From NCBI GenBank assembly GCA_001574975.1, contig KQ965769.1, forward strand, positions 62,001 to 126,000: a stretch of DNA of 64,000 nt, read 5' to 3'. Source of the stretch: Gonapodya prolifera JEL478 (taxonomy: Eukaryota > Monoblepharomycota > Monoblepharidomycetes > Monoblepharidales > Gonapodyaceae). The translations under genes were made by a program, and so were the position numbers. The notes beneath the pieces are model-generated. The model saw only the letters and a list, made by a program, of their open reading frames with translations. It was not told where the DNA came from and did no database searches. Below are positions 12,855 to 23,660 of the stretch, piece after piece; the stretch's first letter is position 1, and the number at the start of each line of letters is the position of its first letter.

Positions 12855-13836
12855 TCATGTGCGGTATCCATCGTGAATTCTTGGGTATTTTGTCGAATGA
12901 TTTGGAAGGTTTTCTCTTTGACTCAGCACGAGGATAGAAACCACCTCTGAATGATCGCTAATTGGATCTCGGAATTGTGCTTTCCCGTGGGTCTGCACGA
13001 GGTTGCTGGTGGAAGTTAGGGTAGAAGTCGGAGGACCGCTGAAAGTCACCCCGTCATTATAATGACCAACCTCGTCAGTATGACCAACCTTGTCATTGTG
13101 ACACCGTAAAATTTCTTTCCGACTGCCAAGGCTGCCTTCACCCACTGCTCGATCGATCTCGCTAGTATTAGCAAATGTGAATGCCGGTATCGCGAATGAA
13201 GGCGACCACTTACTCCACTTACAAGTCTGAAAACCGGCAAGAGTTTCTTCCGAGTCCCAAGCAATAAAAGGATCTTTGGAGCGACGACCCGTGCGCAACA
13301 TTTTCTTCCGCGGTTTTGAAAATTCTTGTTTCGCCGCGCCGCTATATTTCCAGGGGCTCTTCGTTGGTAAAGACTGTGGAGTGCGACCACTCAGCGCATA
13401 CGTATTTGCCATACCATATGGATTACATCACTGTAAGTTGTGAGCTGCAATTTTCATCACAAACACGCTGGAACAACTGACACGGTGAAAAGATTTTGTA
13501 CATAAGCATCACAAAAAACATAACTTACGCAACTCGTGCAAGATGAGTGAGATCATTCTGCTTGAGATACCGTCACACCCGGTTCCATAGCTCTAAAGGA
13601 ATCGGTGCCGCCCATTCAGTTCGCGACGTCTCTGGGCCCGGCCCCTCACATTTCGGCTCTTTTCCAGTGGGCTCAATAACCATTTGGGGTCGTTTCGGCA
13701 AGCGAATACAGCGAGGCAATTGAACAGAACACTTGGTTCTTGATGAATGGCCGGCGGTTCTTACCTTGCATAAGTGACAAAGAAAATGGACCCTAGCAAA
13801 CATTCGCATCAGATTGGTATGTATCAACACCCGCAA
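12855..13836 (-). pseudogene. F-box/LRR-like gene copy B, internally deleted and broken
   Basis: The 5' part (13836-13540) encodes EWAAPIPLELWNRV, an in-frame TGA, then RYLKQNDLTHLARVA and a GTAAGT donor: an F-box with a nonsense codon. The 3' part (13412-12855) encodes SPWKYSGAAKQEFSK, WDSEETLAGF and PAFTFANTSEID, matching the end of copy A (SPWKYDGEAKQAFD, WDSGETLGGF, AAFTFANLSD). The leucine-rich middle of copy A is missing. Both copies have the same orientation about 3 kb apart, as expected of a tandem duplication followed by deletion. Confidence 0.6.
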
Positions 13837-14298
13837 TTACAACATTGCCATTCAACGAAAAGGGGGAGGGTGCATATTCAACAAATTTCGTTCAATCCGA
13901 TACGAGTCCGTACTACGCCGCCACCAACCACCGTGTGCTACCACAACCATTACATAAAACCGAATCCTGCAATTACGAACGCCGCACTGGGTGCTGGGAA
14001 ATGTCCCACCACCGAGTGCATGCGACTGGACGCAGATATGCGGCGCCGCGGCCGCCCCACTTTCCGCCCGCGGAATAAGTCGGAGGCACGGTCAACCGGG
14101 GCAGCCGAGTAGGGCTGCTCGCCGACTGTCTGATACCAATACTGCGCGACTTGTTCCAACGAATCCACTCCTCGGTCCACTACAGGTTTCAAAACTTTGC
14201 AACGACACCCTCCCATGCGACACGCTGCTTCACCAACATCCGCCCCAAGCACACCACGGCACCTCACCAAAGCTCCCTTTCCACGCCACTCCGCCATC
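13837..14298. other. Intergenic, 3' flank of phosphatase copy 2
   Basis: Short overlapping frames without domains. No RNA gene or repeat recognised. Confidence 0.4.
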
Positions 14299-15831
14299 CT
14301 AGAACCCGTCGTCGTTCGCGGTGTCCAACACCGCTTGGACGTTGTCGACCCGTGCGAGATCCTCCAGGAACCTGCCCAAGTCCGCCAGTTCGTTATCAAG
14401 AGGGTCCGAGAACCACGTCGTCACTGGAACGGCGTTGACGGGGTGGAAGGCGTACGAGGCGGGCGCGTTGTCGATAATTATGCAACCGCGGAGGTCACGG
14501 CCGAGGAGGGAAAGGTCCTGAGATGTTGGATTGCATTCTTCAGGTGAGGACGATGGGTGTGTTGGCAAATGTCGAGGAGGGAAACGCACCTTGACATAAC
14601 TTCCTTTATGAAGAATACACGCCTCACGGAACAGGCGATGTCGCACCACTCTCGAAGTATCGAGAATGTCCAGCACCTGGTCCGCGTACTGTCAAACGGG
14701 TCGAGCGAAAGTGGAAGTGAGGGAGGAGTGCGGGAAGTCCAGGATTAACCAAAGTTAGTTTCCATAAACGTGCCTCCCTCGTCCAACTCACGATACCAAT
14801 TCACCTTTGCGACACTCGCAGTGAAGACCACGATCTCGTACATCTCCCCCACCTTCGTCAGGAACTCGTCCACGCCCGGCCGCTTCAGCACGTGCGCGTT
14901 GTGGATGACGCCGTCGATCTCGACCGGGACAACGAAGTCGGGGTTGGGGATTGGCTGGGCAGGAGGGAGGGTCGGATAAGTTATGGTGCGAACGGGGAGG
15001 GGGAGGGGGACGAACGCGAACCTTGAAGGAACTGTGGACGAGCGTCTCGTCGAGATCCAGAACGAGGCATTTCTTGCCAACATCTTCCGGTACGATGGGT
15101 TTCAGGAGCCACCTACCGTCCGGCTGGACGTGCGAAGGAGGAAGGACGGAGTCAGCTCAGGGATCCGCATTTTGCACGACCTTCCACCCAGGACTCACCT
15201 CAACGGGTGGCACGACCGCCTTTTTGGCCTTTGTCTTTGTGGCCACTTGCGCCCCCTTTCCGTTCTCGTTGGAGCGTTCCTGAGAATCCCGCACGCCGGC
15301 ACGTCCGTTGGGTCTCGCAGGCTGGGCGGGGGCAGCTCCCGCGGCCAGGGCTGTGCTCGCTTCGGAGAACTCCCTTTCGGTTCCCTTACAGCATGCGAAG
15401 AGTGAAAGTACGGAGCGGACGGAGAAGGTGGAGGGGGCGGTGATGTTGTGCGTGTCGGAGGTGGATGAGGTGGGTTCGGAGATGAGTTGGGTGGTGGATT
15501 CTTTGTTGGTGTCTGTGGGGGCGAGCACCAACAAATCGTGCAAAATTTGTTTCGGAGAGCGAAAGCACGCGTGAGCAAGTGAGAGAGCCAGGAATTGCGA
15601 ACGATTGTCCGAACCTTTCAGCCCAAGTGCCTGGCGAAACAGGCTCTTCCGCTTGGCGGGAGGAGCACTAGCTTCGCTCTTGGACGCACTATTGATTGGT
15701 CGATCGTCCTCGCTCCCTCTCTCGTTCTTTGGGCGGGACGTCCCTGTTGCCGTGGGCATGGGTTCCTTTCGTTTGCCAGCAGCGGCGGCCGAGACGTCGG
15801 CAGCAACAGCAGGCGACTGGTTTAAGACCAT
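14299..15831 (-). CDS. SCP/Psr1-like CTD-type protein phosphatase (NIF/FCP1 domain), copy 2
   Basis: Five exons: 15831-15199, 15123-15022, 14954-14805, 14688-14590, 14517-14299, about 400 residues, all in phase. The catalytic domain has [32 protein letters not shown] and [12 protein letters not shown]. Near residue 145 it carries [11 protein letters not shown], resembling the cysteine pair near the N-terminus of SCP/Psr phosphatases that is lipid-modified for membrane attachment; copy 1 lacks it. Introns 2-4 interrupt the domain at the same codons as in copy 1, and exons 3 and 4 have identical lengths (150 and 99 nt), so the two are true paralogues. A 102-nt in-frame stretch with GT...AG ends inside exon 1 (after ALGLK) might be a further intron. 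Start 15831 is the last ATG before the Ser/Ala-rich leader. Confidence 0.9.
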
Positions 15832-16392
15832 GCCTATGTCGCAGTGAATGGGGAAAGGTGGGTGGAGGGTGGAGCAATCGTCACAAAAACGGATGATATG
15901 GTAAGCATGGTGAAAGGAGAGGAAACAAGGCTTTCGGACGCGTCTCCCTTCAGCCCGACACGCTGCCCCGCCTCTTATGCGCTCCGCAGTGTTCCTGACC
16001 CGCTCACTGCCCCGCTGACCCCCGCGTGATGGTTGGCGAGGGATGTCCCCCATCCCCCATACTTCGCCCTGGCTTATCGTGCCAAACCCCAAGCTGGCCG
16101 CCGGACGCCGACGCAGCAGCGCTCTCGTATCTCGTGCAGCACGTCCACAAGCATTTCCGTGAAGTCCCGCTCCAATATAGTGCGGCAAGCAGAACCCGCC
16201 ATTCGCCTCCAGCCCCGAGCACGAATCGAGGACGTACGTACTTCCGCGGGTTCGAGCGAGATCAGTAGGAGTGGACGTGCAAGCCTGCGTCCCAGCGAGG
16301 TCGTGCTGGTGGAGCGACAAGGGGACGTGAGTGGCGCTTTTTTTTCCAAGATTACCCCGGCAAAAATCTGTCCATTCCCAAGCGAAGTGAAA
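15832..16392. promoter_or_regulatory. Divergent upstream region, phosphatase copy 2 / uS7m
   Basis: 561 nt between two divergent starts, so it must hold both promoters. No convincing coding sequence of its own was found, although one minus-strand frame stays open through it. No clear TATA box seen; the pyrimidine-rich stretch just before 16393 is typical of fungal housekeeping promoters. Confidence 0.45.
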
Positions 16393-17184
16393 ATGACATT
16401 CCAGCACCGCATCGCTGCTTTGCTACCTCGTGCCACTCGTCAATTTCCACTCATCTCCCAGGAAACCTTGGTTGAGGGAACCCTTGTGCCTTCTTTCCTT
16501 TTCTCCACGAAATTCCCAAACCATGACCGGACACGAGGAGTTCGACATCAGTCGTCATTCCTGCGCTCATCCACTACCTCATCCACGCCTCCACCCTCGT
16601 CTTCCTCTTCGTCCCATGCCCCACCTTCCTCTTTCCGAACTTTACCCTCAAACCCTGCCACTCCTCCCGTGCAGGACGTGTTCAAGCGGGACCCGGTGAG
16701 TGTTTTCATCTTTGCTGTGGGTATTGTCGTGGTAGCGTGACCCTTCTTCCCATCGAAGGTGGTCGGTCTCGTCGTGAACTCAGTGATGCGACATGGACGT
16801 AAATCCGTCGCGGAACGACTCGTGTCTGAGTCTCTCCGGATCGTTCAACAACGCACAAACTTAAACCCTGTCGAGGTACTCGTCCGGGCCGTGGACTCCG
16901 TGTCCCCCCTGGTTCGGCTCAAAACCAGTTCGCGGGGAGCGACCCGAATCGCCACCCCATGGCCCCTCCATGAGCGAGCCCGGCGAAGGACAGCAGTGCT
17001 GTGGATCAAGGAGGCGGCGGATAAGAAGAAGGGAGGATTTCCGCTTCGGTTTGCCAACGAGGTGCTGGCCGTCATTGCGGGGACAAGTCCGGCTCTCGAG
17101 AAGAAGGCCAACGTCCATCGCGCTGCACTGCAGAACCGGAGTAACGTTATCCTGAAGGCGAGAGTCCGGAACAGGTCGGGATGA
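16393..17184 (+). CDS. RSM7: Mitochondrial small-subunit ribosomal protein uS7m (RSM7)
   Basis: Two exons (16393-16695, 16759-17184) give about 242 residues. The N-terminal 100 are Arg/Ser/Pro-rich without acidic clusters, as in a mitochondrial targeting peptide (FQHRIAALLPRATRQF). The rest is the S7 fold: VVGLVVNSVMRHGRKSVAERL, NPVEVLVRAVDSVSPLVRLK, then WIKEAADKKKGG and the basic tail LKARVRNRSG. uS7 nucleates assembly of the 3' major domain of small-subunit rRNA and lies near the decoding/exit site of the mitoribosome. The single 63-nt intron falls just after the targeting region. The ATG at 16393 begins the targeting peptide. Confidence 0.92.
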
Positions 17185-17501
17185 GGAGCATTCCTGGATT
17201 TGGGGGTGATCTCGTCACTTTTGTTCAAGGCGGACATTGGGTTTCTGATGCGGAGCCAGTCTCGCTTGCCGTATGCAGTGATATGCTCACAGGTGATGAT
17301 GAAGTATCGCTCATAATCGTGCTCTCGCTGAGAGCAAATGTACAATATAGATACATTGATTCAAATTTCACTGCTCACTCAAGCGCAATCAGCTATCAGC
17401 TGCTCAACAAGCGTCTGATTAACGACAATAGCTACGTTTTCACGTGCTGTTCAAGGATCATCCGCACTGTTCCCATAGATTAGCCGGCGACGATATCTAC
17501 C
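17185..17501. other. Intergenic, upstream of the FYVE gene
   Basis: 317 nt with no supported gene; 3' flank of uS7m and promoter of the gene at 17502. Confidence 0.4.
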
Positions 17502-18434
17502 ATGACAGCCCGCCCCGCCTCCGTCCGCCTCGGCGCCGGCAGCTCATCGCACTCATCTTCGCGCGCCATATCCCGCAACCAATCAGTCTCGCAGACGTCC
17601 TCCCGGGCCACGACCCCGGACGTAGCAAACTTTGTCACAGGTCCGCCCAGCAGGGTGCACTGGCGGCCCGACGACGAGGTCACAGAGTGCCAGGCGCCCG
17701 AGTGTGAGGTCGTGTTTGGGCTGCTCAACAGGCGGCATCATTGTAGACGGTGGGAGGCTGGATTTGCTTTTTGCCTTTGGGAGACCGACCTGACCGATTC
17801 GATCCGCCTGGGATCACGACCGGCGGAAATTAAGATGCGGAAACATATTTTGTGGGGAGCATTCGGCGAAGCAGGCCCGATTGGACCAGAACTGGTGAGT
17901 TGAACGAGCGAACAGTTTTCTGAAGTTTACCCCATCTGATTCTGCGGAATCCTCGACGTTCAGCAATTTCAACGTCCGGGGTAAATAGACGACATTATTT
18001 CTATGCCATTTTGCCCCACCTGACCCAGGCCCATCTTCTAAGGCGTCCCATGTCGAGTCTGTGATCGGTGCTTTGACGATTTCGAAAAGCTCCTGGTTCC
18101 GCTCAAGAAGCCCGAGTTTGAGACCGAGAAGGAGAACACGGACGAGCAGATGGGTGTGTTTCAGTTAGATGCTGGGGTCGCGCATTGGGACGACTGGATC
18201 GACCACTTCATTGATGTTCTTTTCCTTCCGTAGAGCTCCCTCTCCCACAAGAGGCCCTCAAAACTACCATTTCCAAGGCCGTAGAGATCCACCGAAACAC
18301 CAATGGTGAGTCTTTCTTCCTCTTCCAGCGTCGCACCGAGTCCACTCATGATTCCTCAACACATATTGTCTCCATCAGACTCGTCACTCCCCATCATGAG
18401 CGTCCCGACGGACTGGCAATGGAGCACGTTTTGA
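17502..18434 (+). CDS. FYVE zinc-finger protein (PI3P-binding)
   Basis: Six exons in phase (17502-17749, 17835-17894, 17964-17980, 18043-18153, 18234-18305, 18379-18434) give about 187 residues. After a 50-residue Ser-rich leader comes a FYVE domain: W-x2-D start (HWRPDDEVTEC), the basic ligand motif RRHHCRRCG, IFCGEHSAKQ and the closing PCRVCDRC, supplying the cysteine/histidine pairs for two zinc ions. FYVE domains bind PI3P on endosomes and vacuoles. The C-terminus ends in DWQWSTF, a short tail I associate with a family of small fungal FYVE proteins. Exon 3 is only 17 nt and lies inside the finger; skipping it would destroy the domain. No other domain is present, so it is probably an adaptor. 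Confidence 0.9.
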
Positions 18435-18547
18435 TGCTCTAGTGTTTAATTTTTTCTTCATTTCGATGTCTTTCTTGTCGTGCTACATAATTTTCGGTTT
18501 GTAATCTTTCAATTGGATGGGTTGATGTTCGTCGTATCGGGAAAGCG

Positions 18548-19006
18548 TCAGTCCACGACAAGGATATTTCGGTTGGTATGTGCAGGACACGCGTGATGGA
18601 CCAGAGTCATCCCAAACGAGCTCGCAAACAGCTGCCTCAAGACCTTCCGTGCTGTTGCACTTCTGTGCTCATCCTCTCCAAGATGGTCGCGAAATGCCTG
18701 CTCGAGAAATTTCCTCAAGCGACTTACTGTCTCAGCGTAGCGGGCTTCGTCGGGTGCCTTCGAGGCATCAGACAAGATCCGAGTCAATTCGCCAATAGAA
18801 CTCCGGTACCCATCGTCGCGGCCCTCCATGAGAGCTCCAGGATTTGTTCTGGATTCATCGGGTCGCCCGGTAGCTCATTCAGCAACGAGAAGTCTGAGGA
18901 AATAGAATGTTTGACCAGGCCAGTTGGTGCTTTTCGTTGACCCTTCGTCGGTTGGGACGTGTTTTCAGTGAAATAAAGTCACCAGAACTACCCCCTCTTT
19001 CTTCAT
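18548..19006 (-). CDS. Unrecognised small gene, structure unresolved
   Basis: Minus-strand sequence shows an acceptor before FSLLNELPGDPMNPEQILEL and, in another frame, a 94-residue helical stretch (DASKAPDEARYAETVSRL, then FLEQAFRDHLGEDEH) that ends at 18548. A GTAAGT site sits between the two. A tiny first exon beginning at 19006 (MKKEG) would be compatible. I could not find one consistent model for all frames and do not recognise the product. Confidence 0.35.
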
Positions 19007-19242
19007 CGCACTCGCATAAGCTTGGGTTCTGGCAACACGGCGGTGATGTGAATTAATCGACCTTACACGACTCTTGAAGTAATTGTCCGAGGCGCTGAGA
19101 AAGCAACAGCATGAACCGATAAAGCCCGTATGTTGTGCGGGTGAAAGAGCTGAGGGGGTCTGAGCAGACGGGAGCACCCCACCTGCAGTCACTACCCAAA
19201 CCCTCACGCAAAACTGCCTGAACCCACTCGATCGGCAGAGCA

Positions 19243-19984
19243 ATGAGCAGAAAACTCTTCTCCGGCTTCTCTGCAGGCTATCTCGCCGCCGCACTCTTCA
19301 CGCTTTCCCTCTCGATTGGATCGTTCGCCTTCACATTTCGAACACGCGACACTTCGTCGATCGAACCGTGAGTGAACCGTTCTTGTTTTTTGCGGACACA
19401 GCTGCTACCGGCGCGGGCTCTCGGGACGAAACTTCTTCTGGTCGAGCAGAATAGGAACCAAATGCAATGCAACGAGTGATTGCGGACTCAACCCGCTCAA
19501 CGTGACGTGCGTGATAGCATCGGGAGCGTCGGGAGCATGCTATGGATGCCGCAATCTTGGGGAGATCATGTGTCATGGTGACCGAGGCGACTGCTGCAGT
19601 CTTGTGAGTAATATTTGATCCTTGTCATTTGTCCTTGCATGTTCTCGAGTTCCTGTTTCACTGACGATACGGATTGTCTTGACGGTAATACGTCTATGAC
19701 GCTCATGGATACGTTTGACTTCAGGGGCAGATTGAGTGGGAAAGGACGGCGGCTATCGGTTTCTACATTTACATCACTGGTTTTCCCATTCGTAAGTTTC
19801 GACCGGGACGTATATGCCAACGATTACATTCAACTAATCTACTCTGAGAGTTGTTATTACATGTTGTTCCCTCATCGTCTGGTGCTGCGTTCGCAGGATT
19901 CGAAAGAGGCGGCAGGCACAGAACTACGTTGAGATGCAAACACAGCCTGATCTTGACGCCGGAACATCCAAGCTCCCCTCCTAG
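19243..19984 (+). CDS. Small two-pass cysteine-rich membrane protein
   Basis: Four exons with matching phases (19243-19367, 19402-19603, 19725-19791, 19851-19984) give about 175 residues. The N-terminus has a hydrophobic helix (YLAAALFTLSLSIGSFAF). The loop holds about nine cysteines (e.g. CYRRG, CNATSDCG, CYGCRN, GDCC) and NxT/S sites, so it likely faces the lumen or outside and is disulfide-bonded. A second helix (FYIYITGFPILVITCCSL) ends in the strongly basic stop-transfer RRIRKRRQ and a short cytoplasmic tail. The last acceptor (19850) was chosen because it alone completes this helix. The family is not recognised. Confidence 0.65.
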
Positions 19985-20616
19985 TGCTACTTTGCGCTAT
20001 TTCCAGCCCATCACGACTCGAAAGTCGCGGCGCGATCTGTTCCTCCTGCTACATCATTGGCCCGGCCACTTCCACAAATCTCTCTTCTCTATTGAAGTTG
20101 ATACACGTAGCGAACTCCCTTCTTTGTATTTACTACTCTCATTATTCAAGCGGTATGCCAACGCGTGCCAATTTCTCGCGTCAGAACAACGCCTGGTTTT
20201 GGTGTCCTGGACAGTCCGGCCGACTTAAATCGCCTGTCAGAATTGATCTGCACGGATCACACATTGTGACTTTTGCTCCGGCTCTCTCCTCGTCGAGCCG
20301 GTTGTGATCTCAGTCGCTTGCGGTCTCAATTGGCGGATCTTGTCCCTTGGAGGTCGCGTCATGACCTGCAGGTGGCGCCGTTATAATATGTTGTTCTGTA
20401 AACGAGGACACGCTTTCGAGACCTCACCAGCCAATAGCAGATACGCATCTACATCGTTCGCTGGACGCGGGCTCACATGCCATGTGGCGGCGGTCGAGGA
20501 ACGCTCACCGCACCGATGACAAATATGCAGGGTCGCGATCGCGTCCTAAAGCTCTTGTCTCCCCCCGTCCCCCCTCAGCACTCTACCACCCGAGCTATCT
20601 CTATCGTTAATCAGGA
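19985..20616. other. Intergenic, no supported gene
   Basis: 632 nt with only short overlapping frames. No repeat or RNA gene recognised. Confidence 0.4.
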
Positions 20617-21086
20617 ATGACCTCCGCAACAGTGAAGGCGCAGCTGATTGATGCCGTGGAGGTCGGCCACGAAACCGACGTCAAGCAGCTCCTGATGCAG
20701 GGGCGAGCGCCGACACATGCAGAAGAGTCACATTGCGAGCAGTTGTTGAAAGCAAGCAAGGTGGACGCGGCTTGAACGAGGACGTGGTGGAGTGCGAGAC
20801 CGTGCTGGCGCTCGCTACGATGGAATCACAGATGGACATTGTGAGAGTCCTTCTTGAGCACGGAACACGCACGGACAAGATTGTGTACCAGAAGCGGCGG
20901 GTCTTGCACTGCCTATGGAGACGCCTTTACTCAATGCTAGACGGCAGTTGGAGTGACGCAGTGATGCTCGGACAGGTCATAGCGCGAACATATAGTGAGG
21001 ATTTTCACCAAAAGGAGATTTCAAAAGGAGAGGATTCCTTCACGATAGCAAGGGCCAGAAATTGTATGCTAAAAGAGTTGAATTGA
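20617..21086 (+). pseudogene. Ankyrin-repeat gene relic
   Basis: ATG at 20617 encodes KAQLIDAVEVGHETDVKQLL, a good ankyrin repeat, but the frame closes at once. A one-base shift near 20700 restores the family pattern: ..MQGASADTCRRV, then LALATMESQMDIVRVLLEHG. The later part to 21086 has no clear repeats. Ankyrin proteins are protein-binding scaffolds. The shift makes it a relic or a sequence error; related ankyrin genes at 25090 and 31169 are also shifted. Confidence 0.55.
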
Positions 21087-22044
21087 AAGAATTGAGAATG
21101 ATATGCAGACACATGGACCAATCCCAGGGCTGAAGTGCATGGACTTCAGACGCGTACTGACCCGCGCTGGACTGGTGCTAAATCCGTCCAGGACAATTCG
21201 GAAGTGCTCGTGACGTGCAGACAAAGTGATTCGACTTTCGAGCATGTCGGCCTGCGAGCGGACGGTGAAGTAGGACACGAACACAGGCTTGTTGCGGGAC
21301 TGGTCCAGCGAGGGGTCCGCGTGCGTCCCGGCCGGGGAAGACTGAGCAGCATGGCAACGGCACTTCTGACAAGGGCCATGTTGATTTTGAGATTTTCCCG
21401 GCGCTGGCTTTTGGTAGGTGCGGCTAAATGTCTGGACCGAAGAAAGCAACCGGTCGTTAGACATTCGCAACACCCGTGTCCATCATGACGCTTCGGACTT
21501 CCTCCGCAATGGTCGCCGTTTTTTTCCTCTTCACTACCAGCTGCGCGCCCTTCTCTCACCCGATGCAAGATATCTTGCGTCTCCTCCGGCCCGCCTCTGA
21601 ATCCCTCTCTTCTCATCCCACCCAAGCCACACTGGGTAATCTGGCTCTAGTTCAGAAGTCACAGTCATAGTTGCGGGTCTCGCTGTGCATATTCATCTCG
21701 ACGTACAATCCTCTTGATTTCTTCCTTTGTGAGTGCTCTTTATCCAAAGTCTGACGGATCGGAGTACTTGTAAAGGAGGCGATGTCAAGACAAGACTCGG
21801 AGGAGGAGTACGTGGAGAGGAAACAGGAGCGGGAGCAGACTTCCCCTCCACGCTACATCATTGAGCATCCAACCCGCCTGCGGCCAAACCACGCTGCCGA
21901 CTCAGGCTTCGCGCTCACTCCTATACCGTGTGAACACGGACACGAACAAATTCAGGACGTGTGACTCTGTTCTTCGGACTATGTAGTGTTCCGCACAGTC
22001 GCACCCGCTGTATCATTTAAAGTAATACATACGTAATTGCTGTG
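21087..22044. other. Intergenic; no supported gene
   Basis: About 960 nt with several overlapping short frames on both strands but no domain and no consistent splice pattern. A 60-codon acidic frame at 21782-21964 (MSRQDSEEEYVERKQERE) could be a small exon, but nothing else supports it. Confidence 0.35.
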
Positions 22045-23043
22045 CTAAAACAACGGATTTTTCTGTTCCACCTCTGATATAGCCTTTGCTAGTGTCTCAA
22101 CTTGCTGCTTTTGTCCCCTCTTTCTCGCAAGCACGACCGCCAGCACCACCAGTCCAACCGCACCCACACCACCCAATACAATACCCACAATCGCTCCTGT
22201 ACTCAGCCCCGATCGCGCATCAAGCGCCGTTCCATCCAATGCCAAATAGCGCAGGGACTTCTGGTACGCCTCGTCGGAATCAACACATGTTCTGATCGTG
22301 CCATTCCTGCAGATACCGTCGTCTTTCGTCGTCACAGTGGTGCAACTCTGTGTGCACATGTCATCTGCGCATGTCGTCACTGTCCCGCAGGCGTACTTCG
22401 ACCATCCGTCCACGTGCACAACTGGGTTAGTGGAGCTGTCGTCAACGTCAAGGATCGGAATGCATGCACCGATGCGGTACCCTGTGCGGGTGAATGTGCG
22501 GAGATTTCCGTTCTTGGGAGAGCATGTTTTCTCGGTAGGTGTTTCGCTCCGGAAGCCGTCGATGAAGATGAAGGGCTCAGCTGTAGAGATGGCAATACAA
22601 GACAGTTGGTCAGCACAAGCGTGTTACGGTACAAAAAGCTTTATTCTCCAAGAATGGCGCTCACCACTCCAGCTTGTCACGTTCATCATTCGTTTGATGA
22701 AGTCAGTAGAGTTCATCGGACTTGCTGCAACGTTGAAGACCCTGAAACTCCACTGCGCCAACTACTTTGGGAATGCCAATGCTGCTGCATCACTATAACA
22801 GCTTGTAATGGGAAAGGACACCGCGTCAAATGGCAGAATATCGGCTGGTCGAAGCCCTGGCTGGATGTAGAAGGAATTGGTAAACAAGGACACCGAACCC
22901 GAACAGTTGGACGCCGGGATGAAGAAGCCGATTTGGGGGATGTCTGGTACCGATCCTCGACTGATGGCTTGCCCGGAGGAAGGGAGTGTCATCCAACCTC
23001 CTGACAAGAGCAGTGCGCACAATAGTTTTGCACGAGGATACAT
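22045..23043 (-). CDS. Cysteine-rich secreted type I membrane protein
   Basis: Three exons (23043-22822, 22752-22665, 22580-22045) are in phase and give about 281 residues. A signal peptide (LLCALLLSGGW) is followed by an ectodomain with the block AEPFIFIDGFRSETP and many cysteines (CGTVTTCADDMCTQSCTT). Near the C-terminus is a glycine/valine-rich membrane helix (AIVGIVLGGVGAVGLVVLAV), the basic stop ARKRG and a 20-residue tail. The 69-nt first intron is inferred: without it the frame meets a TAG. I do not recognise the family; the shape suits a cell-surface receptor or adhesin. A damaged relative lies at 50104-51043. Confidence 0.7.
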
Positions 23044-23660
23044 TGTCCGCTCTTCCAGTCTTTTCCGACGATGAATTGTCCGTTTTCTTTTCAATCTGGT
23101 GTATATTTATGTAAAGACCGTGTTCAGGATCACTTCTTAGGTGCTCCTCAGCAGACTCAACAAGCTCAGTCCGTCCCCTCTTCCCCGAGTCACCAATCCG
23201 TCACCGACGGCACCAAATGAGTGTGACGCCTCTGGCTAAAAATCAACTTATTATTATGACTTCAGTGTCCGCTCGCTGCCGATCGCAACTGCTCATCAGT
23301 TAAACAACGTGGACTGGAAGGTTGTATGAGCATAGCACAACGCCAACCGAAGATTGGCGACAGCAAAGATTAAATCCACAATTCTTAAAAAAATCACACT
23401 GACCTTACAGCTTTCATTGAGGCGCCTGCTTGCACACAGATCGACCGAATATATCTCAATAAGTGACTGCGGTGCTCGCAATACTGTTCTAATACTTGAA
23501 TTGGCAATCGTATCGCTAAATTCAGAGTGGACATTTTAATATGCGATGAGATTTCGCAGATGAGAAGATGGAAATGTGGTACGAAAAAACATTGTGATAC
23601 CCCTCAGGAAACTCCACTACAGGATCCTTTACGATCGAAAATATTACTGCTCCTCATTTG
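23044..23660. other. Intergenic, AT-richer, no supported gene
   Basis: 617 nt, upstream of the cysteine-rich gene on one side and 3' flank of the F-box/zinc-rich relic on the other. Nothing else seen. Confidence 0.4.

Noticed and set aside
15470-15600. Extra 102-nt intron in phosphatase copy 2
   Set aside because: It has GT...AG ends but stays in frame, so sequence alone cannot decide; it was left as coding.
15157-16407. A 416-codon minus-strand protein reaching back across the uS7m start
   Set aside because: Only the part from 15831 downstream has the composition of the phosphatase leader; the rest overlaps the divergent promoter and the uS7m gene.
22740-22760. 13-nt intron (GTAGTTGGCGCAG) in the cysteine-rich gene
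   Set aside because: Too short to splice; a 69-nt intron ending at the same acceptor fits the phase and removes the stop.
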